A stretch of 11,954 bases of DNA from Chloroflexota bacterium (GTDB lineage: Bacteria > Cyanobacteriota > Vampirovibrionia > Obscuribacterales > Obscuribacteraceae), in the NCBI GenBank assembly GCA_005240105.1, contig SBAT01000073.1, forward strand, positions 1-11,954. The letters run 5' to 3'. Every line of letters begins with the position of its first letter. Within the stretch, counting starts at the first letter, position 1. Below are positions 6,519-11,954 of the stretch, piece by piece. The notes beneath the pieces were generated by a model. That model saw only the letters and a program-made list of their open reading frames with translations, did not search any database and had not been told where the DNA came from. Position numbers and translations under genes: made by a program.

Positions 6519-7381
6519 TCCCCAGTACATTCATTCAAGCATGGCGCAAAACAGCACCGTGGACAGACTCAAGACAGGTCGAACAGGATCTGATTATTTG
6601 TCGTGCATTATGTGATCTTTTCAGTTCTCCTAAGCTATCCGGCAAGATTGCCTTTCGTGGTGGCACAGCCATTAATAAGCTGCTGTTTAAAAAGCCGCTT
6701 CGATACTCAGAAGATATTGACCTGGTGCAGACGCAGACAGAGCCGATTGGTGAGACCGTTAACGCAATTCGTGATGCACTGTCATGGCTGGGAGATTTCA
6801 ATTGGAAGCCAGCAAGCCATTCGATGCACCTGTTTTACAAATTCAATCCTGAGGCTGCACCTGAGAGCACGCTGAAGGTGAAGATTGAGATCAATACCCG
6901 TGAGCACAAGAACTGCTTCCCGCTCAAGAACTATCCGTTTGAAGTGAATAACGACTGGCATAGAGCAAGGGTTGACATTGTTTCGTTTGAGCCAGAGGAA
7001 TTGTTTGGCACCAAGCTCAGGGCTTTATTGCAGAGGCGGAAAAATCGGGATCTATTCGATTTGAACGAAGGGCTCAAACAGCTGTCTCTGGACCACGACA
7101 AGCTGATAGCTTGCTTTGATCACTACCTGGGCTTGCAAGAGCAAGCTATCAGCCGAGCGGTTGCCGAGCAACGGATGCTGGAAAAGTTCCGACAAAGTCT
7201 AACAGAGGACATAGCGCCACTTCTGCCGGCAGGGATTACATTCACAGATGACGAAGCCCTGGCTGCCTTCGGTAAAGTCTGGTTCGAGTTGATCGCGCGA
7301 CTTTCCGGAGAACCCTGGAGCCTATCAGAGAAAATAATTGATGAACTGCGCGAGAAGAAAATACCGAATCTTCTGCGCTGA
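6515..7381 (+). CDS. abiEii: AbiEii-type nucleotidyltransferase toxin
   Basis: A 288-residue protein of the DNA polymerase beta-like nucleotidyltransferase fold (DUF1814/AbiEii). Visible motifs: FRGGTAINK (48-55) with SEDIDL (65-70, D67 and D69 metal ligands), the third acidic strand KVKIEIN (121-127), and the family motif GTKLRALLQRRKNRDLFDL (165-183, with K167, R169, R178, D179, D182). All are intact, so the toxin is expected to be active. The family transfers nucleotides, probably to tRNA, and stops growth on phage attack. The ATG overlaps the antitoxin TGA, and GGAG lies 8 bases upstream. The gene ends 12 bases before the right-hand copy of the tRNA-linked repeat, so the pair fills the segment between the repeats. 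Confidence 0.92.
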   Translation: MIPSTFIQAWRKTAPWTDSRQVEQDLIICRALCDLFSSPKLSGKIAFRGGTAINKLLFKKPLRYSEDIDLVQTQTEPIGETVNAIRDALSWLGDFNWKPASHSMHLFYKFNPEAAPESTLKVKIEINTREHKNCFPLKNYPFEVNNDWHRARVDIVSFEPEELFGTKLRALLQRRKNRDLFDLNEGLKQLSLDHDKLIACFDHYLGLQEQAISRAVAEQRMLEKFRQSLTEDIAPLLPAGITFTDDEALAAFGKVWFELIARLSGEPWSLSEKIIDELREKKIPNLLR

Positions 7382-7393
7382 CTGAAATATTTG

Positions 7394-7465
7394 CCGCGGT
7401 TGTCAAACCCGAGACTGAAAAAGCTCGCCAGGCTTGAACAATTTTTGGCTCCAACTGGATTCGAA
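7394..7465. repeat. right copy of the repeat, overlapping the tRNA-Ile 3' end
   Basis: This is the partner of 5263-5333. Its last 20 bases are the 3' end of the intact tRNA (discriminator, 3' acceptor strand, T-stem strand and part of the T-loop); the rest is the region just downstream of the tRNA. The direct repeats start 2132 bases apart, measured at the tRNA end. Confidence 0.65.
7418..7435 (-). terminator. weak terminator-like hairpin after tRNA-Ile
   Basis: On the minus strand, AAGC-CTGGCGA-GCTTTTT gives a 4-pair stem (7421-7424 with 7432-7435) running into five T residues, 11 bases after the tRNA 3' end. It could end the efp-accB-accC-tRNA transcript. The stem is very short, and the call rests on its position and the T run. 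Confidence 0.3.
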
Positions 7466-7517
7466 CCAGTAACCAAGCGATTATGAGTCGCCTGCTCCAC
7501 CATTGAGCTATGGAGCC
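7446..7517 (-). tRNA. tRNA-Ile(CAU), the lysidine-modified isoleucine tRNA
   Basis: A complete 72-base cloverleaf. The acceptor stem GGCTCCA/TGGAGCC carries discriminator A; the D stem is GCTC/GAGC; the anticodon stem GGCGA/TCGCT has loop CTCATAA (anticodon CAT); the variable loop is TGGTT; the T stem ACTGG/CCAGT has loop TTCGAAT. CCA is not encoded (AAA follows). A CAT anticodon can be Met, initiator Met or Ile2. The anticodon arm and neighbouring bases (GCAGGCGACTCATAATCGCT, then TGGT) match what I recall of E. coli tRNA-Ile2 and differ from elongator tRNA-Met, and the 5' G1-C72 pair rules out an initiator. It should therefore read AUA after TilS converts C34 to lysidine. It lies 24 bases after accC on the same strand. 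Confidence 0.9.
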
Positions 7518-7541
7518 ATTACCCAATATTGTAGATCAACC

Positions 7542-8927
7542 TTACTTAACTTCGGTTGGTACTTTCTTCTTGTCTTCCTGGGGCATCATATGTTTTTCGA
7601 TAAAGTCGGTGCTGACGTCACCTTTCAAGAAGTAAGGATTGGCAAGTACTTTCTGGTGGAAAGGTATTGTCGTCTTAATGCCAGTGATGGCGTATTCATC
7701 TAGTGCACGGTGCATGCGCTGAATGGCTTCAGAGCGGTCCTGTCCCCAGACGATTAATTTGCTTACAAGGGAATCGTAGAAAGGTGGGATGTTGTAGCCA
7801 GGGTAACAATGGCTGTCGACGCGCACCCATGGTCCGCCTGGTACCACGTAAGCATCAACGCGACCTGCTGACGGCAAGAAATTGCGATCAGGATCTTCGG
7901 CGTTGATACGGCATTCAATTGCATGACCGCGTAAGACAATATCGTCTTGTGTGAATGGCAACTTCATGCCGGAAGCTATTTTTACTTGTTCTTTAATAAG
8001 GTCAATTCCAACAAGCATTTCAGTAACCGGATGCTCGACCTGAATACGTGTATTCATTTCCATAAAGTAGAACTTGTCGCCGGCAAGTATGAATTCAATT
8101 GTGCCGGCACCTTCATAACCTATTTCGCGCGCAGCTAAAACTGCTGCTGCACCCATCTCGGCACGCAATTCCGGAGTCAATGCTGGGCTGGGAGCTTCTT
8201 CAATAAGTTTTTGGTGACGTCTTTGGATTGAACAATCACGCTCACCCAAGTGAACGACATTGCCATGGCTGTCAGCCAAAATTTGAATTTCAACGTGTCT
8301 GATTGGTTTCAGGTATTTTTCGAGATAGACTCCACCTTCACCGAAAGCTGCAGTTGCTTCACTGCGCGCTGCGGCAATTGCTCGACCCAACTGCACCGAG
8401 TCGGCAGCGACGCGCATTCCACGTCCACCACCACCGGCGGTAGCTTTTACAATTACTGGGTAACCAATTTCATCAGCTAATTTATGCGCGTCAGCTTCGT
8501 TCGTAATGAGTCCAACTGAACCAGGCACTACGGGTACGCCCACTCTGCGCATCGTATCTTTAGCTGACGACTTGTCACCCATCGAGCGAATAGATGCAGG
8601 CGTCGGTCCGATGAATTTTATTCTGTGGTCATTACAGATTTCAGCAAAGTTGGCATTTTCCGAAAGGAAACCATATCCAGGGTGAATTCCATCAGCACCA
8701 GTTACAACAGCTGTACTGATGATGGCTGGAATATGCAAATAGCTACGTTCACCAACCGGAGGTCCGATGCAATAAGCTTCATCCGCTAATTTCACGTGCA
8801 GTGATTCAGCATCAGCTTGAGAATAGACAGCAACCGTGCGAATTCCCAATTCCCTGCATGCTCTGATGACTCTCAGAGCAATTTCGCCACGATTGGCGAT
8901 CAATACCTTCTCTAGCATTTTTGCCAC
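7542..8927 (-). CDS. accC: biotin carboxylase subunit of acetyl-CoA carboxylase
   Basis: A 461-residue cytosolic ATP-grasp enzyme that carboxylates biotin on AccB using ATP and bicarbonate, the first half of the acetyl-CoA carboxylase reaction in fatty acid synthesis. Visible are the N-terminal domain (LIANRGEIALRVIRACRELGI; GADGIHPGYGFLSEN), the ATP loop KATAGGGGRGMRV (161-173), and the active-site stretch EMNTRIQVEHPVTEM (290-304). The length is typical (E. coli about 449), with a short charged C-terminal tail. The start is GTG at 8927 with AAGAGG 6 bases upstream, inside the last codons of accB. An ATG three codons later (8918) gives the N-terminus closest to E. coli AccC but has no ribosome site at the right distance. 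Only 2 bases separate it from accB, so the two are coupled. Confidence 0.97.
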   Translation of the reverse strand: MAKMLEKVLIANRGEIALRVIRACRELGIRTVAVYSQADAESLHVKLADEAYCIGPPVGERSYLHIPAIISTAVVTGADGIHPGYGFLSENANFAEICNDHRIKFIGPTPASIRSMGDKSSAKDTMRRVGVPVVPGSVGLITNEADAHKLADEIGYPVIVKATAGGGGRGMRVAADSVQLGRAIAAARSEATAAFGEGGVYLEKYLKPIRHVEIQILADSHGNVVHLGERDCSIQRRHQKLIEEAPSPALTPELRAEMGAAAVLAAREIGYEGAGTIEFILAGDKFYFMEMNTRIQVEHPVTEMLVGIDLIKEQVKIASGMKLPFTQDDIVLRGHAIECRINAEDPDRNFLPSAGRVDAYVVPGGPWVRVDSHCYPGYNIPPFYDSLVSKLIVWGQDRSEAIQRMHRALDEYAITGIKTTIPFHQKVLANPYFLKGDVSTDFIEKHMMPQEDKKKVPTEVK

Positions 8928-8929
8928 GG

Positions 8930-9391
8930 TTAACCTCTTGGGTCTACCATGAAGAGCGGTTGTCCGTATTCAACGGTTGAGCCGTTTTCCACACAGACTT
9001 TCACTACGCGTCCGGAAATTTCCGACGGCATATCGTTCATCAACTTCATCGCTTCTATGATGCAGACTGTTTGACCAACAGCGATGCTATCGCCAATATC
9101 AACAAATGAAGGAGCTGAAGGCGAAGGCGATCTGTAGAAAGTCCCGACCATTGGCGATGTAATTGGCAAGAGTCCGTTCGCTTCGTTGCCCTTTGGCTCC
9201 GGAGCATCCGGTGAGGCATTGATAATTTCAGGAGCAGGCTTTGCAGCCGGCGCCATTGTAACTACCTGACCTGCTGGTCCCGATTTCTTGACGGTCACGC
9301 GTTCATCACCGGATTCAATGGTGAGTTCGGTTATGTCGGTCTCTGCAACTACCGTCAACAATTCACGAATTTGTTCAAAATCAATCTTCAC
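8930..9391 (-). CDS. accB: biotin carboxyl carrier protein of acetyl-CoA carboxylase
   Basis: A 153-residue protein. The N-terminal dimer or docking segment (about 1-40) is followed by an Ala/Pro-rich flexible linker (about 40-75) and a C-terminal biotinyl domain (about 76-151). The biotinylation motif is EAMKLMN, with K116 as the modified lysine. It carries carboxybiotin from AccC to the carboxyltransferase, whose genes are not in this window. The start is GTG at 9391, the only plausible start before residue 46; upstream is GAGG and a closer AGAG. It lies 19 bases after efp and 2 bases before accC. The order efp-accB-accC is conserved in several phyla. Confidence 0.96.
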   Translation of the reverse strand: MKIDFEQIRELLTVVAETDITELTIESGDERVTVKKSGPAGQVVTMAPAAKPAPEIINASPDAPEPKGNEANGLLPITSPMVGTFYRSPSPSAPSFVDIGDSIAVGQTVCIIEAMKLMNDMPSEISGRVVKVCVENGSTVEYGQPLFMVDPRG

Positions 9392-9410
9392 GTTTTTACT
9401 CTGCCTCGAT

Positions 9411-9971
9411 CTAGACTCTGGTTAGATACTTGCGTGTGCGCGTATCTACACGAATTTTTTCACCTTGCTTCAGGTGGAATGGGACTGTGATGATAGCTCC
9501 TGTCTCCAATGTAGCAGGCTTACCACCGCCGGAGCTTGTGTCACCACGCTCATCAGGCGTGGTTTCGGTGACTATCAGTTCTACTGTATTTGGCAGTTCT
9601 ACACCAATGGTTCTGCCTTGATACTTCAATACCTGAATGCCTTCCAGACCTTCTTTTAAGAACTCAACACCGTCACCGATTTCTTTCTCGGTGAGTTCAA
9701 TTTGTTCATAGTTTTCTTGATCCATCATTGTGTATGAATCGCCACCCTTGAACAAGAATTGCATCATGGACTTTTCCACAACTGCCGAAGGTACCTTTTC
9801 TGCAGCGCGGAAAGTTGTTTCCATCACGTTGCCCGTTTCTACATTTCTCATTTTGGTGCGGACGAAGGCAGCGCCTTTTCCTGGTTTTACGTGCATGGCT
9901 TCGACAATTTGCCAAACACCGTTGTTGTACTCAATGGTTACGCCGGGACGAAAGTCATTACTGGAAATCAT
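9411..9971 (-). CDS. efp: translation elongation factor P
   Basis: A 186-residue protein with the three-domain EF-P layout, which helps ribosomes pass polyproline stretches. The N-terminus MISSNDFRPG is canonical. The modification loop VKPGKGAAF carries K32 at the tip, so it belongs to the Lys type rather than the Arg-rhamnose type. The signature region near the C-terminus reads GAIITVPFHLKQGEKIRVDTRTRKYLTRV over 29 residues from about 158, with the typical ending. I chose the ATG at 9971. An in-frame TTG at 10004 would add 11 residues but has no ribosome site and breaks the family N-terminus. A TAAGG lies 12 bases before the ATG, which is rather far. It is the first gene of the efp-accB-accC-tRNA unit and divergent from valS. 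Confidence 0.96.
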   Translation of the reverse strand: MISSNDFRPGVTIEYNNGVWQIVEAMHVKPGKGAAFVRTKMRNVETGNVMETTFRAAEKVPSAVVEKSMMQFLFKGGDSYTMMDQENYEQIELTEKEIGDGVEFLKEGLEGIQVLKYQGRTIGVELPNTVELIVTETTPDERGDTSSGGGKPATLETGAIITVPFHLKQGEKIRVDTRTRKYLTRV

Positions 9972-10098
9972 GTATGTGTTGAACCTTAGATTCAGATAAG
10001 CCAAAAGGACGTCAAGCAGCCGCTACGGCTGTCTTAGGCCAGGGGGAATTCTATCACCGTCTGATGCACTAACTTTCAATATAGTCTCCATCTGAGCT

Positions 10099-10107
10099 TG
10101 ATATAAT
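10099..10107 (+). promoter_or_regulatory. extended -10 promoter of valS
   Basis: TGATATAAT (10099-10107) is a perfect extended -10 (TG-n-TATAAT). There is no clear -35, as expected for such promoters. It predicts a transcript start near 10114 and a leader of about 55 bases. Confidence 0.5.
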
Positions 10108-10135
10108 CAGCATCCACTCAGTAAATTGCCACTTA

Positions 10136-10148
10136 GTGCCTTTGGCAC
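10136..10148 (+). promoter_or_regulatory. small hairpin in the valS leader
   Basis: GTGCC-TTT-GGCAC forms a 5-pair stem about 21 bases before the valS ATG. A run of six T residues (10160-10165) follows, but 11 bases beyond the stem, so it is not a clean terminator. No T-box consensus was seen. Its function is unknown, and it may be incidental. Confidence 0.25.
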
Positions 10149-10169
10149 GTCCTTTGGAATTTTTTCAAA

Positions 10170-11954
10170 ATGTTAGAAACAAAAACCGCCTATAGCCCTA
10201 AAGAAGTCGAGGAAAAGTGGACCAAGACCTGGTTTAGCCAGGGTTTGTTCAATTTGGAAGTACACGCCGACAGACCGTGTTTTTCCATCGCCTTGCCCCC
10301 GCCAAACATTACGGGCAATTTACACTTGGGACATGCGCTCAATGGCACATTGCAAGACATATTGATTCGCTGGCATCGCATGCAGGGCTACAACGTCCTC
10401 TGGCAACCAGGCACAGATCACGCCGGAATTGCCACCCAGATGGTCGTTGAGCGCAAGTTGAAGAAAGAAGGACTTAGCCGTCACAAACTTGGTCGCGAAG
10501 AATTCCTAAAGCACGTATGGGAGTGGCGCGATCAATACGGCAATCAGATATATGAGCAATACAAAAGATTAGGCGTCAGCTTCACTTGGGACCGCCGCGC
10601 TTTCACAATGGATGATAGTTATGTGAGAGCAATTAAACGCGCGTTCGTAACATTATTCAATGAAGGATATATCTATCGTGGCAATCGTGTGACCAATTGG
10701 TGTCCACGCTGCCAGACCAGTTTGTCTGATTTGGAAGTTGAGCACAAAGATACAAAAGGTCATCTCTATCACATCAAGTACTTATTCAAGGATGGTTCAG
10801 GCGAGTTGATCGTCGCCACAACCAGACCTGAATCCATGTTTGGCGATGTGGCAGTTGCAGTGCACCCCGAAGATGTACGCTACAAAGCTCTGATTGGCAA
10901 AGAAGTTCTCTTACCTTTGACCAAACGCCCAATTCCATTGATTGCTGATCAATACGTTGATCGCGAATTTGGAACGGGCGCTTTAAAAATAACTCCAGCG
11001 CATGATGCAAACGACTGGGAAGTCGGTCAACGTCACAAGCTTGATCAGCCAACAATCATTGACGCGCACGGCAATCTCATGACGCACGACTTTGTGCCGA
11101 AGAATCTTCATGGCGTTGAGCGCTTTGAAGCACGCAAACAAATCGTTGCTGAATTGGAAGAGCAGGGCTTGTTGGTTGAAGCCAAAGATTACGATCATGG
11201 CGTAGCAATTTGCGAACGCTGCCACACAATTTTGGAACCACGTCTATCAGACCAGTGGTATCTGAGAATGACAGAATTGGCTGAGCCGGCTATCAAAGTT
11301 GTAGAAGAAGACAGAGTAGTCTTTGTGCCCGAGCGCTATACAGCAATGTATATGGATTGGATGAAAAACATCAGAGACTGGTGCATTAGCCGCCAACTTT
11401 GGTGGGGACACCGTATTCCTATCTGGACTTGCACAGACTGCGGCAATCAAGGTGCTTTTGAAGAAGATCCAACCAATTGTCCAAAATGCAACAGCTCCAA
11501 GTTTGTCCAGGATGAAGACGTGCTCGATACTTGGTTCTCATCTGCATTATGGCCTTTTGCCACACTAGGCTGGCCAGAAAAAACAGGTGAATTGTCAGTC
11601 TTCTACCCAACAACAGTGTTATCGACTGCTCGCGAAATTATCAATCTATGGGTAGCGCGCATGATCTTCATGAGCTTGAAATTCATGGGAACCATTCCAT
11701 TCAAGCATGTGCTTATTCACCCAGTTGTGCAAACACCTGACGGCAAGCGTATGTCCAAATCCAAGGGCAACGCCATTGATCCATTGGATATGATCGCCAA
11801 ATACGGAGCTGATGCCAACCGCCTGTTCTTCACCTCGTTTGGCGTAAAAGGCGACCAGGACGTCCGCTTCCGCGAAGACCGCGTGGAAGAATACCGCCGT
11901 TTTGCCAACAAATTGTGGAATGCCGGCCGCTTCACCTTGACTCAACTGGAGGGC
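10170..11954 (+). CDS. valS: valyl-tRNA synthetase, C-terminus beyond window edge
   Basis: The frame is open from the ATG at 10170 to the last base (595 codons, no stop); the family is usually about 880-950 residues, so the anticodon-binding part and C-terminal coiled coil are outside. It charges tRNA-Val. Class I marks are PPPNITGNLHLGHAL (HLGH at 52-55) and the second signature KRMSKSKGN (RMSKS at 527-531, with Arg for the first Lys). Valine-specific features are TDHAGIATQMVVE and the editing-domain stretch TTRPESMFGDVAVAVHPED. Four C-x2-C pairs (C178/C181, C348/C351, C421/C424, C437/C440) suggest zinc-binding knuckles. The ribosome site is weak: only GGA 11 bases upstream. It is divergent from efp. 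Confidence 0.97.
   Translation, partial: MLETKTAYSPKEVEEKWTKTWFSQGLFNLEVHADRPCFSIALPPPNITGNLHLGHALNGTLQDILIRWHRMQGYNVLWQPGTDHAGIATQMVVERKLKKEGLSRHKLGREEFLKHVWEWRDQYGNQIYEQYKRLGVSFTWDRRAFTMDDSYVRAIKRAFVTLFNEGYIYRGNRVTNWCPRCQTSLSDLEVEHKDTKGHLYHIKYLFKDGSGELIVATTRPESMFGDVAVAVHPEDVRYKALIGKEVLLPLTKRPIPLIADQYVDREFGTGALKITPAHDANDWEVGQRHKLDQPTIIDAHGNLMTHDFVPKNLHGVERFEARKQIVAELEEQGLLVEAKDYDHGVAICERCHTILEPRLSDQWYLRMTELAEPAIKVVEEDRVVFVPERYTAMYMDWMKNIRDWCISRQLWWGHRIPIWTCTDCGNQGAFEEDPTNCPKCNSSKFVQDEDVLDTWFSSALWPFATLGWPEKTGELSVFYPTTVLSTAREIINLWVARMIFMSLKFMGTIPFKHVLIHPVVQTPDGKRMSKSKGNAIDPLDMIAKYGADANRLFFTSFGVKGDQDVRFREDRVEEYRRFANKLWNAGRFTLTQLEG

Noticed and set aside
7446..7517. Reading the CAT-anticodon tRNA as elongator or initiator tRNA-Met
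   Set aside because: The anticodon arm and following bases match tRNA-Ile2 as I recall it and not tRNA-Met, and the G1-C72 pair excludes an initiator. A tRNA-Ile2 versus Met model score would settle it.
7123..7526. Minus-strand frames across abiEii and the tRNA
   Set aside because: They are antisense to intact nucleotidyltransferase motifs and read through the tRNA gene.
9411..10004. Longer EF-P starting at TTG 10004
   Set aside because: No ribosome site in front, and the extra 11 residues precede the canonical MISSNDF start.
10108..10169. T-box or other amino-acid riboswitch before valS
   Set aside because: The leader is only about 55 bases, lacks the T-box consensus, and has just one small hairpin.
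1..11954. CRISPR array, insertion sequence or integrase
   Set aside because: No regularly spaced repeats, terminal inverted repeats with a transposase, or recombinase motifs were seen on either strand.

Overview
The window is bacterial DNA. It holds an accessory, toxin-rich left two thirds (about 1-7445) and a conserved housekeeping right third (about 7446-11954). Intergenic gaps are short, several genes overlap by ATGA, there is a lipobox lipoprotein, and the tRNA has no encoded CCA. The order efp-accB-accC is found in cyanobacterial-type and Firmicutes-type genomes. A non-photosynthetic cyanobacterial relative would fit, but this is a weak inference and no gene settles the phylum.

Left part. 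A PIN-domain toxin missing its N-terminus (1-374, +) converges on an unrecognised 182-residue gene (381-929, -). Upstream of that, on the minus strand, is a two-gene unit: an iron/2-oxoglutarate dioxygenase of the TauD/TfdA type (2279-3022) followed 15 bases later by an enzyme with the motif order of a circularly permuted ATP-grasp ligase (1028-2263). Together they look like a small-molecule tailoring and amide-forming pathway. Divergent from it is a HipB/HipA-type module (3232-4757, +), preceded by a promoter overlapped by one of two near-identical 14-base repeats. A small lipoprotein (4810-5250, +) follows.

Middle. An AbiE-type toxin-antitoxin pair (abiEi 5700-6518, abiEii 6515-7381) sits between two imperfect copies of about 71 bases, each containing the 3' end of tRNA-Ile(CAU). 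The right copy is part of the intact tRNA (7446-7517, -). The left copy (5263-5346) is a shortened tRNA remnant. AbiE therefore looks like a small cassette carried in, or trapped between duplicated, tRNA ends. Its promoter lies inside a 24+24 base inverted repeat that ends at the antitoxin start codon, which suggests autorepression and a leaderless transcript.

Right part. efp (elongation factor P), accB (biotin carboxyl carrier protein), accC (biotin carboxylase) and tRNA-Ile(CAU) lie head to tail on the minus strand and are probably one transcription unit. Divergent from efp is valS (valyl-tRNA synthetase), which runs off the right edge. The layout is a conserved core operon ending in a tRNA, with defence or toxin modules piled up on the downstream side of that tRNA.
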